Source: Pseudomonas pseudonitroreducens (GTDB taxonomy: Bacteria; Pseudomonadota; Gammaproteobacteria; Pseudomonadales; Pseudomonadaceae). From it: 64,000 nucleotides of DNA. Shown here in pieces: positions 17,184-27,923 of the stretch (the first letter of the stretch is position 1; each line of letters opens with the position of its first letter). Location of the stretch: the NCBI RefSeq assembly GCF_021603645.1, contig NZ_BQHJ01000001.1, forward strand, positions 186,001-250,000, read 5' to 3'. The translations under genes were made by a program, and so were the position numbers. A model generated the notes under the pieces. That model did no database searches. It saw nothing but the letters and a program-made list of their open reading frames with translations, and was not told where the DNA came from.

Positions 17184-18605
17184 ATGAACGACCAGCACGA
17201 AAACACCGAACTGACCCCCGCTCCGGAAGGCGAAAAGCTGCAGAAGGTCCTGGCCCGCATGGGCGTGGGCTCGCGCCGCGACGTCGAGGCCTGGATCGAG
17301 GAAGGCCGGGTCAAGGTCAATGGCGCCGTTGCCACCCTTGGCCAGCGCGTGGGCGACCGCGATGCCATCGCCGTCGATGACCGCCTGCTCAAGCGCGAGA
17401 AGATCGAAGAGCATGTGCGCCGCGTCCTGATCTACAACAAGCCCGAGGGCGAAGTCTGCACCCGCGACGATCCGGAAGGCCGTCCGACCGTGTTCGACCG
17501 CCTGCCGCGCCTGCGCAGTGGCCGCTGGATCAACGTCGGCCGCCTGGACATCAATACCACCGGTCTGCTGATGTTCACCACCGACGGTGAACTGGCCAAC
17601 CGCCTGATGCACCCGTCCTACGAGATGGACCGCGAATACGCTGTGCGCGTGCGCGGCGAAGTCGACGAAGAGATGATCGAACGCCTGAAAGCCGGCGTGA
17701 TGCTCGAAGACGGCCCTGCCAAGTTCAGCGACATCCAGGAAGCGCCCGGCGGCGAAGGCTTCAACCACTGGTACCACGTGGTGGTAATGGAAGGCCGTAA
17801 CCGCGAGGTTCGTCGCCTGTGGGAATCCCAGGGCGTGATCGTCAGCCGCCTGAAGCGCGTGCGCTTCGGACCGGTGTTCCTGACCTCCGAGCTGACCATG
17901 GGGCGCTACCGTGAAATGGGCCAGCGCGAGCTGGACATCCTCAGCGAGGAAGTCGGCCTGACCCCGGTCGCCCTGCCGGCCGTTTCCACCAAGACGAAGG
18001 AAAAGGTCGAGCGCCAGGAGCGCAAGCTCGGCAAGAAGCTCGCGCCCAGCGAGCGTCCCGGCCGTGGTTCGCGCACCCGCACCGAGCGCGCCGAAGGCGA
18101 GCGTCCGCAGCGCGCTCCGCGCCCGGCGGCTGGTGAGCGTCCGGCTCGTGCCCCGCGTGATGGTGATGAGCGTCCGGCGCGCGCACCGCGCGACAGCGCT
18201 GACCGTCCGGCCCGCGCTCCGCGTGATACCGGTGATCGTCCGGCCCGTGGCCCGCGCAGCGATTCCGCTGACAGCCGTGCCCCGCGCAAGCCGCGTGATG
18301 CGGGTGGTGAGCGTCCTGCTCGCGCTCCGCGTGATGCCGGTGACCGCCCGGCCCGTGGCCCGCGTAGCGATTCGGCCGACAGCCGCGCCCCGCGCAAGCC
18401 GCGCGACGGTGCTGATCGTCCGGCCCGTGGCCCGCGCAGCGATGCCGGTGAAGGCCGCGCGCCGCGCAAGGCGCCGAGCGACCGTCCGGCGCGTGAGAAG
18501 GGTGCCCCGCTGGCTGAGCGTCCCGGCAAGCCGGTGCGCAAGCCGATCGCCAAGCGCCGCCCGCAGGCTGCCGGTGACGGCATGCGCCCGGGCTTCAAGC
18601 GTTAA
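17184..18605 (+). CDS. rluB: 23S rRNA pseudouridine synthase RluB with long basic tail
   Basis: 473-residue RsuA-family enzyme that makes pseudouridine 2605 (E. coli numbering) in 23S rRNA. An S4 RNA-binding domain (residues 16-75) precedes the catalytic domain (about 82-260), with the catalytic Asp122 in [11 protein letters not shown]. From residue about 268 to the end, 200 residues are low-complexity Arg/Pro/Ala/Asp repeats built on RPARAPRD and RPARGPRSD units, probably disordered and RNA-binding. The DNA behind this tail is itself repetitive (18055-18600). Start ATG at 17184 follows GGGAGG. A strong terminator follows. Confidence 0.92.
   Translation: MNDQHENTELTPAPEGEKLQKVLARMGVGSRRDVEAWIEEGRVKVNGAVATLGQRVGDRDAIAVDDRLLKREKIEEHVRRVLIYNKPEGEVCTRDDPEGRPTVFDRLPRLRSGRWINVGRLDINTTGLLMFTTDGELANRLMHPSYEMDREYAVRVRGEVDEEMIERLKAGVMLEDGPAKFSDIQEAPGGEGFNHWYHVVVMEGRNREVRRLWESQGVIVSRLKRVRFGPVFLTSELTMGRYREMGQRELDILSEEVGLTPVALPAVSTKTKEKVERQERKLGKKLAPSERPGRGSRTRTERAEGERPQRAPRPAAGERPARAPRDGDERPARAPRDSADRPARAPRDTGDRPARGPRSDSADSRAPRKPRDAGGERPARAPRDAGDRPARGPRSDSADSRAPRKPRDGADRPARGPRSDAGEGRAPRKAPSDRPAREKGAPLAERPGKPVRKPIAKRRPQAAGDGMRPGFKR
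18055..18600 (+). repeat. Coding tandem repeats in the rluB tail
   Basis: Imperfect in-frame repeats encode RPARAPRD-type octads and a longer unit of about 25 codons containing [17 protein letters not shown], present twice in near-identical form (about 18246-18300 and 18354-18408). Such repeats are prone to copy-number change by slippage or recombination. Confidence 0.8.
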
Positions 18606-18620
18606 GCGTCAGCGCTAAAG

Positions 18621-18647
18621 AAAAAGGGCTCCTCGGAGCCCTTTTTT
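18621..18647 (+). terminator. Rho-independent terminator of rluB
   Basis: AAAAAGGGCTCC pairs with GGAGCCCTTTTTT around TC, 16 bases after the rluB stop codon, with a run of six T. Confidence 0.9.
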
Positions 18648-18675
18648 CTTGCCTGCGATTTACCGGAAGTCTTCT

Positions 18676-18767
18676 GTAGGAGCGAGGGGGACGCCTAGTT
18701 ATTGCTCGCGAACCCGCTTGACGCCAGAGCTGCCGGGAAATCCGTTCGCGAGCAAGCTCGCTCCTAC
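18676..18767. repeat. REP pair, family A (copy 4) with an altered left arm
   Basis: The right arm at 18744-18767 is intact. The left arm begins GTAGGAGCGAG at 18676 and ends GCTCGCGAAC at 18713, but between these halves it has GGGGACGCCTAGTTATT instead of the usual three bases. The spacer resembles that of copy 3. Confidence 0.85.
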
Positions 18768-18783
18768 AGGGGCTTTTGCTGGT

Positions 18784-19722
18784 TCAGCTGGCGCAGGCCA
18801 GGCGGTTGCGGCCGTCGCGCTTGGCTTCGTAAAGCGCGCTGTCGGCGCGGCGCAGGAGATCGTCCACCGACTCGCCGCCATTGAGCGTCGCGCAGCCCAG
18901 GCTGATCGACAGCGGCAAGCGCTTGCCGCCGGCGGCCAGGTTCAGCTCCTCCACGGCAGTGCGCAGCCGTTCGCCCACCTGCACCGCGGCGGCGCCGGGG
19001 GTATTGGAGAGCAGTACGAGGAATTCCTCACCGCCGAAGCGGAACACCATGTCGACGTTGCGCAGGCTGTTCTTCAGCGCCGTGGCCACGGCGCGCAAGG
19101 CGTCGTCGCCGACGCTGTGGCCGTGCTCGTCGTTGATCAGTTTGAAATGGTCGAGGTCGAGCATGAGGATCGACAGCGGCAGCAGATGGCGTCGCGCGAC
19201 TTCGACCTCGCGGCCCAGGGTCTGGTCCATGGCAATGCGGTTGCCGGTGCCGGTCAGCGCGTCGCGCAGCGCCGACTGTACGGCCGCGCGATAGAGCAGG
19301 GCGTTGCGCAGTGGGTAGAGCAGGCAGGCCATCAGCGACTCAAGCTGTGCAAGTTCACCTTCGGAGAAGCGTTGCGCGCGGCGGAAGCTGATTTCGCCGA
19401 GGTATTCGCTGGCGTGGGTCAGGCGGTAGTCGGCGCAATGCTTGGCTGCTTCGCCGAACTCCAGGCGCAGGTCGGCGCCAGCGTGGAAATAGGCCAGGTA
19501 CTCCACCGGCAGCATCTGCTGGATCTCGCGGAAGAACACCGCAAGGATGCGGTCAGCCTCCAGGCTCACCTGCAATTGCAGGTTCAGCTGCTGGCGCAGT
19601 TCCAGCAGGTCCAGCGGGCTCCGCGAAAGAGTGCGGCTGTCCTGGCTGGCTGCGCGCTGGAGCTTGGCAGCATCGAAATCGATGGTGTTGGACTGCTTGG
19701 GAGGAACCATGGCGGTGACCAT
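18784..19722 (-). CDS. GGDEF-domain diguanylate cyclase
   Basis: 312-residue soluble protein that should make cyclic di-GMP from two GTP. The C-terminal GGDEF domain (about 150-310) has the active-site motif RFGGEEF and, five residues before it, the inhibitory-site motif RNVD, so product inhibition is likely. Conserved DALTGTGNR and LDLDHFKLINDEHGH are also present. The N-terminal 140 residues contain no membrane segment and may form a GAF-like sensor, but this is uncertain. Two in-frame ATGs (19722 and 19710) compete and neither has a good ribosome binding site; the longer is given. It recalls PA3177, near rluB in P. aeruginosa. Confidence 0.87.
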   Translation of the reverse strand: MVTAMVPPKQSNTIDFDAAKLQRAASQDSRTLSRSPLDLLELRQQLNLQLQVSLEADRILAVFFREIQQMLPVEYLAYFHAGADLRLEFGEAAKHCADYRLTHASEYLGEISFRRAQRFSEGELAQLESLMACLLYPLRNALLYRAAVQSALRDALTGTGNRIAMDQTLGREVEVARRHLLPLSILMLDLDHFKLINDEHGHSVGDDALRAVATALKNSLRNVDMVFRFGGEEFLVLLSNTPGAAAVQVGERLRTAVEELNLAAGGKRLPLSISLGCATLNGGESVDDLLRRADSALYEAKRDGRNRLACAS

Positions 19723-19976
19723 TTTTACGGCGTTTGCAGGGACAGAGCGATTTCCGTGCCAGGGCGCGGAAAGGCCTGAAAAGACGCGGTATTGACCGAC
19801 CGATGGTGGTCAGGGTTCCCGGAGGGAGGAAGGTTTCGCCAGAAGTCTGGCGAAATAGTGGCACTTTGCCGGAGGGGAAGGTGCGATGGAGCCAGAAAAA
19901 TGGCGGGAGGCGGCGTCGTTGCTGGGCTGCAGGTCGACGCCGCTGGTACGTCAGTACCGCATGTGCGAGGTCGAAA

Positions 19977-20720
19977 TCAGTCCTGCGCGTTGAAAGCCTG
20001 GCCGTTCACGCCCTTGCTGTCCGGGCCCATCAGGTATAGGTAGACCGGCATGATGTCTTCGGGCAGCGGATTGTTGAAGGCGTTCTCGCCAGGGTAGGCG
20101 TGGGCGCGCATCGCGGTGCGGGTGGCGCCGGGGTTGACGCTGTTGGCACGTACGCGGGTGATGTCCTCGCACTCGTCCGCCAGCACCTGCATCAGGCCCT
20201 CGGTGGCGAACTTCGACACGGCGTAGGCGCCCCAGTAGGCGCGACCCTTGCGCCCGACACTGCTGGAGGTGAAGACCACCGAGGCATCCTCGGAGAGCTT
20301 GAGCAGTGGCAGCAGGGTGTGGGTGAGGCTGAACATGGCGTTGACGTTCACCTGCATGACGCGGGTGAAGTTGTCGGTGGAAATCTGCTCGATGGGTGAA
20401 CGCAGGCCGAGGATCGAGGCGTTGTGCAGCAGGCCGTCGAGCTTGCCGAACTCCTGCTCGACCATGGCCGCCAGCTCGTCGTACTGGTGCGGCAGGGTAG
20501 TTTCCAGGTTCAGCGGGATGACCACCGGTTCCGGGTGGCCGGCGGCAACGATCAGGTCATAGACCTCGTTGAGGTAGTCTTCGGTCTTGCCCAGCAGCAA
20601 TACGGTGGCGCCGTGGGCGGCGAAGGCCAGCGAGGCGGCCCGGCCGATACCGCGGCCGGCGCCGGTCACCAGGATCACGCGACCCTTGAGCAGGTCGGGG
20701 CGGGCGGAATAATCGAACAT
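19977..20720 (-). CDS. yciK: YciK-family short-chain oxidoreductase
   Basis: 247-residue SDR protein with nucleotide-binding TGAGRGIG (residues 20-27), HNAS in the NNAG position, catalytic Ser in FTSSSVGRKG and the Tyr/Lys pair in YWGAYAVSK. It matches the uncharacterised YciK family, often found near cobalamin or ubiquinone genes. The substrate is unknown. It is read with mupP-ubiG on the same strand but is separated from mupP by about 120 bases of heptanucleotide repeats, so it may have a separate transcript or be regulated through that element. Confidence 0.85.
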   Translation of the reverse strand: MFDYSARPDLLKGRVILVTGAGRGIGRAASLAFAAHGATVLLLGKTEDYLNEVYDLIVAAGHPEPVVIPLNLETTLPHQYDELAAMVEQEFGKLDGLLHNASILGLRSPIEQISTDNFTRVMQVNVNAMFSLTHTLLPLLKLSEDASVVFTSSSVGRKGRAYWGAYAVSKFATEGLMQVLADECEDITRVRANSVNPGATRTAMRAHAYPGENAFNNPLPEDIMPVYLYLMGPDSKGVNGQAFNAQD

Positions 20721-20740
20721 GGGGGCTCCTTCGGAGGGCT

Positions 20741-20832
20741 GCAGGCTTTAGGCTTTAGGCTTTAGGCTTCAGGCTGCAGGTTTATAGAAAATACGGGACA
20801 TCATTCTGGCCTGCCGCCTGCCGCCTGCCGCC
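20741..20832. repeat. Heptanucleotide inverted repeat element (copy 1)
   Basis: Left part 20741-20780 is a run of 7-base units (GGCTTTA three times, then GGCTTCA, GGCTGCA). Right part 20809-20829 is three perfect GCCTGCC units plus GCC. The arms are of opposite sense and about 28 bases apart. A related element with the same period lies at 30118-30188. Confidence 0.8.
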
Positions 20833-20838
20833 GCTGCG

Positions 20839-21507
20839 CTAGCAGCTGCAGAGCGCGCGGTCGAGAACCGCCAGCAGGTCGCGGGGATGGTCGACGATGA
20901 CGTCGGCGCCCCAGTGCGCAGGGTTGTCGTCCGGGTGGATGTAGCCGTAGCGCACCGCCGCGGTCTTGGTCCCGGCGGCACGGCCCGATTCGATGTCGCG
21001 CAGGTCGTCACCGATGAACAGTACTTCGGACGGGTCGATATTCAGCTGGCTGCAGGCCAGCAGGAGCATTTCCGGGTCCGGCTTGCTCTTCGTCACGTGG
21101 TCCGGGCAGACCAGTACCGCGGAACGCTCGGCCAGGCCCAGCTGTTCCATGATCGGCGCGGCGAAGCGCACCGGCTTGTTGGTCACCACCCCCCAGATCA
21201 GGCGCGAGCGCTCGATGCTTTCGAGCAGTTCCGCCATGCCGTCATAGGGGCGGGTGAAGACGGCGCAATGCTCCTGGTAGCGGTCGAGGAACTCCTGGCG
21301 CAGGGGCTCGAAGCCAGGCGCTTCCGGGTCCATGTCGAAGGTCGCGGCGACCATGGCGCGGGCGCCGCCGGAGACCACGTCCTGGATGCGCTGGTCGTCG
21401 ATCGGTGCACGGCCGTGGGCGACGAGCATCGCCTGGCACACGGCGATGAAGTCCGGTGCGGTGTCCAGCAGGGTGCCGTCCATGTCGAAGAGAACCGCTC
21501 TGAGCAT
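20839..21507 (-). CDS. mupP: N-acetylmuramic acid 6-phosphate phosphatase MupP
   Basis: 222-residue HAD phosphatase with motif [10 protein letters not shown], motif II Thr in VVTNKP, the conserved Lys in KSKPDPEM and motif III GDDLRD. In Pseudomonas, the gene next to ubiG in this order encodes MupP, which dephosphorylates MurNAc-6-P in the cell-wall recycling path to UDP-MurNAc that bypasses de novo synthesis and affects fosfomycin and beta-lactam responses. Two starts are possible: ATG at 21507 (chosen, [11 protein letters not shown]) or GTG at 21516, which overlaps the ubiG stop. It is translationally close to ubiG. An older name is phosphoglycolate phosphatase Gph2. Confidence 0.87.
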   Translation of the reverse strand: MLRAVLFDMDGTLLDTAPDFIAVCQAMLVAHGRAPIDDQRIQDVVSGGARAMVAATFDMDPEAPGFEPLRQEFLDRYQEHCAVFTRPYDGMAELLESIERSRLIWGVVTNKPVRFAAPIMEQLGLAERSAVLVCPDHVTKSKPDPEMLLLACSQLNIDPSEVLFIGDDLRDIESGRAAGTKTAAVRYGYIHPDDNPAHWGADVIVDHPRDLLAVLDRALCSC

Positions 21508-21512
21508 GCGAT

Positions 21513-22211
21513 TCACTCCTCCCGCAGGGTCTGGATCATGTAGTTGACGTCGACGTCGTTGGCCAGCTTGTAGTGCTTGGTCAGCGGGTTGTAGGTCAGG
21601 CCGATGATGTCCTTGACTGCCAGGCCGGCATCACGCGACCAGGCGCCCAGCTCGGAGGGGCGGATGAATTTCTTGAAATCGTGTGTGCCGCGCGGCAGCA
21701 GGCGCATCACATATTCCGCACCGACGATGGCGAACAGGTAGGCCTTCGGGTTGCGGTTGATGGTGGAGAAGAACACCTGGCCGCCGGGCTTGACCATCCT
21801 GTAGCAGGCGCGGATCACCGAGGCCGGGTCCGGCACGTGCTCGAGCATTTCCAGGCAGGTCACCACGTCGAACTGCTCGGGCATCTCCTCGGCCAGTTCT
21901 TCGGCGGTGATGCGGCGGTATTCCACCGGCACGCCGGACTCCAGCTGGTGCAACTGGGCGACCGCCAGGGGCGCTTCACCCATGTCGATTCCCGTGACGG
22001 TGGCGCCGCGCTGGGCCATGGCTTCGCTGAGGATGCCGCCACCACAGCCGACGTCGAGCACCTTCTTGCCGGCGAGGCTGACGCGCTCGTCGATCCAGTT
22101 GACCCGCAGCGGGTTGATGTCGTGCAGGGGCTTGAACTCGCTTTCGCGGTCCCACCAGCGGTGGGCGAGGGCCTCGAATTTGGCGATCTCGGCGTGGTCG
22201 ACGTTGCTCAT
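21513..22211 (-). CDS. ubiG: Ubiquinone biosynthesis O-methyltransferase UbiG
   Basis: 232-residue class I S-adenosylmethionine methyltransferase that performs both O-methylations of ubiquinone synthesis. The SAM-binding glycine loop [15 protein letters not shown] lies near residues 53-67, followed by the acidic GIDMGE. Family motifs [18 protein letters not shown] near the N-terminus and SRDAGL toward the end confirm UbiG rather than a generic methylase. Start ATG at 22211 begins MSNVDHAEI; six upstream codons also open the frame. mupP follows directly, so the two form an operon. Confidence 0.95.
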   Translation of the reverse strand: MSNVDHAEIAKFEALAHRWWDRESEFKPLHDINPLRVNWIDERVSLAGKKVLDVGCGGGILSEAMAQRGATVTGIDMGEAPLAVAQLHQLESGVPVEYRRITAEELAEEMPEQFDVVTCLEMLEHVPDPASVIRACYRMVKPGGQVFFSTINRNPKAYLFAIVGAEYVMRLLPRGTHDFKKFIRPSELGAWSRDAGLAVKDIIGLTYNPLTKHYKLANDVDVNYMIQTLREE

Positions 22212-22343
22212 GGTGTCCCTATTGATCAAAAAGCCGGAAACGAAGACTGACTATGATGCCAGCTTCATGGAATGGATGGGGCGCGGCATGACAGATTGTC
22301 GCAGCGGCGGCCCGAGCCGGCGCTGCGAAAGCAGGGCCAGGGC

Positions 22344-23669
22344 TCAGGCGCCGGCGATCCTGCGACCCCACTCGCCGGCCACGGCTATCAGTCGTTCTTC
22401 GTCCAGGCGGGTGAGCTTGCCGTTGTCCAGCAGTTGCTTGCCGCCGACCCAGACGTGGCGCACGCAGTCGCGGCCGCTGGCATAGATCAGCTGGGAAACT
22501 GGCTCGTACACCGGTTGCTGGGCCAGACCAGAGAGGTCGAAAGCCGTGAGGTCAGCGGACTTGCCCAGCTCCAGGCTGCCGGTTTCCTGCTCCATGCCCA
22601 GCGCGCGGGCGCCGTTCAGGGTGGCCATGCGCAGGGCGCGGTGGGCGTCCAGCGCGGTGGCCTGGCCGGCCACGGCCTTGGCCAGCAGGGCGGCGGTGCG
22701 TGTTTCGCCGAGCAGGTCGAGGTCATTGTTGCTGGCCGCGCCGTCGGTGCCGATGGCGACGTTGACACCGGCCTGCCACAGGCGCTCCACCGGGCAGAAG
22801 CCGCTGGCCAGCTTGAGGTTGGATTCCGGGCAGTGCACCACCGAGCTGTTGGTTTCCACCAGCATGGCCAGGTCCTCGTCGTTCACCTGGGTCATGTGCA
22901 CAGCCTGGAAGCGCGGGCCGAGCAGGCCCAGGCGGTGCAGGCGGGCCAGTGGGCGTTCGGCGTGCTTCTCCAGCGCCTGCTGGACTTCGAAGGCGGTCTC
23001 GTGGACGTGCATATGAATGCCGGCGTCCAGTTCCTCGGCGAGCATCAGGATATTTTCCAGCTTGTCGTCGCTGACCGTGTAGGGCGCGTGCGGGCCGAAG
23101 GCGACCTTGATGCGTGGGTGGTGCTTGAGGTCGTCGCGCAGCGCCAGGCCCTGGCGGATGGCGTCATCGGCATCGCGGGCGCCGGGCACCGGGAAGTCCA
23201 GCACGGGCACGCTGATCTGCGCGCGAACCCCGGCCTTGTGCACGACCTCACAGGCAACCTGCGGGAAGAAGTACATGTCCGAGAAGCAGGTGATGCCGCC
23301 CTTGAGCTGTTCGGCGATGGCCAGCTCCGTGCCGTCGCGGACGAAGTCCTCGCCGACCCACTTGGCCTCCGCCGGCCAGATGTGCTCCTGCAGCCAGGTC
23401 ATCAGCGCGAGGTCGTCCGCCAGGCCGCGGAACAGGCTCATTGCCGCGTGGCCGTGGGCATTGATCAGGCCCGGGGAGAGCAGCATGCCCGGCAGCTCGC
23501 GGGTCTCCGTCGCGGGGTGGCGCAAGGCTTCGTCACGCGGGGCGAGCAGGGCGATGCGGCCATCGCGGATGCCCAGGCCATGATCGCGCAGGACGATGCC
23601 GGCGGGCTCCACGGGGACGATCCAGGTGGGGAAGAGCAGCAGGTCGAGCGGGACTTTGGCGGTGGGCAT
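22344..23669 (-). CDS. mtaD: 5-methylthioadenosine deaminase MtaD (TRZ/ATZ hydrolase)
   Basis: 441-residue amidohydrolase. Metal-site motifs are [26 protein letters not shown] and [13 protein letters not shown]. In P. aeruginosa the orthologous enzyme deaminates methylthioadenosine to methylthioinosine, the first step of an unusual salvage route in which methylthioinosine phosphorylase and MtnA follow. Divergent placement from mtnA supports this assignment rather than a general S-adenosylhomocysteine or guanine deaminase. The start ATG at 23669 ([12 protein letters not shown]) was chosen; ATG at 23678 is three codons upstream. ubiG lies further along on the same strand after about 130 bases. 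Confidence 0.88.
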   Translation of the reverse strand: MPTAKVPLDLLLFPTWIVPVEPAGIVLRDHGLGIRDGRIALLAPRDEALRHPATETRELPGMLLSPGLINAHGHAAMSLFRGLADDLALMTWLQEHIWPAEAKWVGEDFVRDGTELAIAEQLKGGITCFSDMYFFPQVACEVVHKAGVRAQISVPVLDFPVPGARDADDAIRQGLALRDDLKHHPRIKVAFGPHAPYTVSDDKLENILMLAEELDAGIHMHVHETAFEVQQALEKHAERPLARLHRLGLLGPRFQAVHMTQVNDEDLAMLVETNSSVVHCPESNLKLASGFCPVERLWQAGVNVAIGTDGAASNNDLDLLGETRTAALLAKAVAGQATALDAHRALRMATLNGARALGMEQETGSLELGKSADLTAFDLSGLAQQPVYEPVSQLIYASGRDCVRHVWVGGKQLLDNGKLTRLDEERLIAVAGEWGRRIAGA

Positions 23670-23700
23670 GAAGCGCATCCTGGGCGCGATGATAAAGGGC

Positions 23701-23744
23701 CCGAGTATAGCCGAGCGCCACCGCCACAGGCTCGGTATACTCGG
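23701..23744. promoter_or_regulatory. Inverted repeat in the mtaD/mtnA divergent promoter region
   Basis: CCGAGTATA (23701-23709) and TATACTCGG (23736-23744) are perfect inverted arms; the inner bases GCCGAG and CTCGG extend the pairing with one bulge. Each arm contains a -10-like TATA element on the strand reading outward. It could be a shared operator or a hairpin in mRNA; the protein that binds it is unknown. Confidence 0.45.
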
Positions 23745-23824
23745 CTGTTTTCCCCGCCTGGGCGGGGCGATGTCCTGGGGGCCGGGATAGGCCCGCGATT
23801 CCATTCGAATTGAAGAGGTGTTCC

Positions 23825-24901
<1,077 letters not shown>

Positions 24902-25134
24902 CGGGGCCTGCGGCAATTCATCGAGGGGCTTGGGCGAGGGTAGGGTTTGACCCTGGCTTGTGGTAAGCTCCGACGGTTCTTGATGGGGCATTTTTCCGGC
25001 CCCCACAGCATCGCGGATCAACGGCCAAGTCGTTGATTTGTAGAGAGTCGGTGGCGCTTTGATAGCGCACCGCGCTCCGCCAGGCCCAGGACGGGCATGA
25101 CGGAGACCCATTTGAAAAAGGAACCAGGCTTCTC

Positions 25135-27909
25135 ATGGGCGAACTGGCCAAAGAAATCCTCCCGGTCAACATCGAAGACGAACTCCGACAGTCCTACCTC
25201 GATTACGCCATGAGCGTGATCGTCGGTCGTGCCCTGCCCGATGCACGCGATGGCTTGAAGCCCGTGCACCGCCGCGTCCTGTACGCCATGAGCGAACTGG
25301 GCAACGACTGGAACAAGCCCTACAAGAAATCCGCCCGTGTGGTCGGTGACGTGATCGGTAAGTACCACCCGCACGGCGACACCGCGGTGTACGACACCAT
25401 CGTCCGCATGGCCCAGCCCTTCTCGCTGCGCTACATGCTGGTCGACGGCCAGGGCAACTTCGGTTCGGTGGACGGCGACAACGCCGCGGCCATGCGATAC
25501 ACCGAAGTGCGCATGTCCAAGCTGGCCCACGAGCTGCTGGCCGACCTGGACAAGGAAACCGTCGACTGGGTGCCCAACTACGACGGCACCGAGCAGATCC
25601 CGGCGGTCATGCCGACCAAGATCCCGAACCTGCTGGTCAACGGTTCCAGCGGCATCGCCGTGGGCATGGCGACCAACATTCCGCCGCACAACCTCACCGA
25701 GGTGATCGACGGCTGCCTGGCGCTGATGGACAACCCCGAGTTGTCCATCGACGACCTGATGCAGTACATCCCCGGCCCGGACTTCCCGACCGCCGGCATC
25801 ATCAACGGCCGTGCGGGCATCATCGAGGCCTATCGCACCGGTCGTGGCCGCATCTATATCCGTGCCCGCGCCACCATCGAGGACATGGAGAAGGGCGGCA
25901 ACCGCCAGCAGATCATCATCACCGAGCTGCCCTACCAGTTGAACAAGGCCCGCCTGATCGAGAAGATCGCCGAGCTGGTGAAAGAGAAGAAGATCGAAGG
26001 CATCACCGAGCTGCGTGACGAGTCCGACAAGGACGGCATGCGCGTGGTCATCGAGCTGCGCCGCGGCGAAGTGGGCGAGGTCGTGCTCAACAACCTCTAC
26101 GCCCAGACCCAGCTGCAGAGCGTCTTCGGCATCAACGTGGTGGCCCTGGTCGATGGCCAGCCGCGCACGATGAACCTCAAGGACATGCTCGAGGTGTTCA
26201 TCCGTCACCGCCGTGAAGTGGTGACCCGCCGGACCGTCTACGAACTGCGCAAGGCCCGCGAGCGCGGCCACATCCTCGAAGGCCAGGCGGTCGCCCTGTC
26301 GAACATCGACCCGGTGATCGAGCTGATCAAGACCTCGCCGACCCCGGCCGAGGCCAAGGAGCGCCTGATCGCCACCGGCTGGGAATCCAGCGCGGTGGAA
26401 GCCATGGTCGAGCGCGCTGGCGCCGACGCCTGCCGTCCGGAAGACCTGGACCCGCAGTACGGCCTGCGTGACGGCAAGTACTTCCTGTCGCCGGAACAGG
26501 CCCAGGCCATCCTGGAACTGCGCCTGCACCGCCTGACCGGCCTGGAGCACGAGAAGCTCCTGTCCGAGTACCAGGAAATCCTCACCCTGATCGGCGAGCT
26601 GATCCGCATCCTGACCAACCCCGAGCGCCTGATGGAAGTCATCCGCGAGGAGCTGGAGAAGGTCAAGGCCGAGTTCGGCGATGCCCGCCGCACCGAGATC
26701 GTCGCGTCGCAGATGGACCTGACCATCGCCGACCTGATCACCGAAGAAGAGCGCGTGGTCACCATCTCCCACGGCGGCTACGCCAAGTCCCAGCCGCTGG
26801 CCGCCTACGAGGCCCAGCGTCGCGGTGGCAAAGGCAAGTCGGCCAGTGGCGTGAAGGACGAGGACTACATCGAACACCTGCTGGTCGCCAACAGCCATGC
26901 CACCCTGCTGCTGTTCTCCAGCAAAGGCAAGGTCTACTGGCTGCGCACCTTCGAGATTCCGGAAGCCTCGCGTACCGCTCGTGGCCGTCCGCTGGTGAAC
27001 CTGCTGCCGCTGGACGAAGGCGAGCGCATCACCGCGATGCTGCAGATCGACCTGGAAGCCGTGCGCGCCCAGTTCGCCGGTGACGAGAACGACGATGACG
27101 ACGTGGTCGCCGAGCAGGTCGCCGAAGTGGTGGAAGCCGAAGAGGCCGAAGAGGGCGACGACGCCGACTTCAGCCAGGACGAGCCGACCGGCGCGTACAT
27201 CTTCATGGCCACCATGAAAGGCACCGTGAAGAAGACCCCGCTGATCCAGTTCACCAAGCCGCGTTCCAACGGCCTGATCGCCCTGAAGCTGGAAGAGGGC
27301 GATTCGCTGATCGCCGCCGCCATCACCGACGGTTCGAAGGACGTGATGATGTTCTCCGACGCCGGCAAGGTGATCCGCTTCAAGGAAAGCAAGGTGCGCA
27401 TCATGGGCCGTAACGCCCGTGGCGTGCGCGGCATGCGCCTGGGCGAAGGCCAGCGGATCATTTCCATGCTGATTCCCGAGTGCCGCGAAGCGCAGATTCT
27501 CAGTGCCTCCGAGCGCGGTTACGGCAAGCGCACCCCGCTGGCCGACTACCCGCGTCGCGGTCGTGGCGGCCAGGGCGTGATCGCCATGGTGATCAACGAG
27601 CGTAACGGCAACCTGGTAGGCGCCGTGCAGGTGCTGGACGGCGAGGAGATCATGCTGATCTCCGACCAGGGCACCCTGGTGCGTACCCGTGTCGACGAAG
27701 TTCGCGGCGCTGGCCGTAACACCCAGGGCGTGATCCTCATCAAGCTGGCTGCCGACGAAACCGTCGTAGGCCTGGAGCGGGTGCAGGAGCCGACTGTCGT
27801 GGAAGACGACGTCATCGATGGCGAGATCGTCGACGGCGAAGTGGCGGACGAGAACCAAGAAGCAGGCGAAGCTGCGGCTGAAGAAGCCCCGCAGGCCAGC
27901 GAAGACTGA
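25135..27909 (+). CDS. gyrA: DNA gyrase subunit A
   Basis: 924-residue catalytic subunit that breaks and rejoins DNA during negative supercoiling. The active-site Tyr is in RYTEVRMSK near residue 122. The quinolone-resistance region keeps the wild-type Thr83 and Asp87 (HGDTAVYD), so no classic resistance change is present. The GyrA box QRRGGKG opens the beta-pinwheel C-terminal domain near residue 562. Two acidic stretches are notable: an insert around residues 643-682 rich in Asp/Glu and an acidic tail over the last 40 residues. Start ATG at 25135 is weakly preceded by AACCAGG. serC follows 14 bases later. Confidence 0.98.
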   Translation: MGELAKEILPVNIEDELRQSYLDYAMSVIVGRALPDARDGLKPVHRRVLYAMSELGNDWNKPYKKSARVVGDVIGKYHPHGDTAVYDTIVRMAQPFSLRYMLVDGQGNFGSVDGDNAAAMRYTEVRMSKLAHELLADLDKETVDWVPNYDGTEQIPAVMPTKIPNLLVNGSSGIAVGMATNIPPHNLTEVIDGCLALMDNPELSIDDLMQYIPGPDFPTAGIINGRAGIIEAYRTGRGRIYIRARATIEDMEKGGNRQQIIITELPYQLNKARLIEKIAELVKEKKIEGITELRDESDKDGMRVVIELRRGEVGEVVLNNLYAQTQLQSVFGINVVALVDGQPRTMNLKDMLEVFIRHRREVVTRRTVYELRKARERGHILEGQAVALSNIDPVIELIKTSPTPAEAKERLIATGWESSAVEAMVERAGADACRPEDLDPQYGLRDGKYFLSPEQAQAILELRLHRLTGLEHEKLLSEYQEILTLIGELIRILTNPERLMEVIREELEKVKAEFGDARRTEIVASQMDLTIADLITEEERVVTISHGGYAKSQPLAAYEAQRRGGKGKSASGVKDEDYIEHLLVANSHATLLLFSSKGKVYWLRTFEIPEASRTARGRPLVNLLPLDEGERITAMLQIDLEAVRAQFAGDENDDDDVVAEQVAEVVEAEEAEEGDDADFSQDEPTGAYIFMATMKGTVKKTPLIQFTKPRSNGLIALKLEEGDSLIAAAITDGSKDVMMFSDAGKVIRFKESKVRIMGRNARGVRGMRLGEGQRIISMLIPECREAQILSASERGYGKRTPLADYPRRGRGGQGVIAMVINERNGNLVGAVQVLDGEEIMLISDQGTLVRTRVDEVRGAGRNTQGVILIKLAADETVVGLERVQEPTVVEDDVIDGEIVDGEVADENQEAGEAAAEEAPQASED

Positions 27910-27923
27910 TAGCGAGAGTGGAT

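Noticed and set aside
18055-18600. Regular repeats that could suggest a CRISPR array
   Set aside because: The repeats are in frame with rluB, have no unique spacers of constant size and encode RPARAPRD units.
25018-27858. A very long open frame on the minus strand opposite gyrA (946 codons)
   Set aside because: It mirrors the gyrA coding frame in GC-rich DNA, has His/Gln/Val-rich composition and no domain; a shadow, not a gene.
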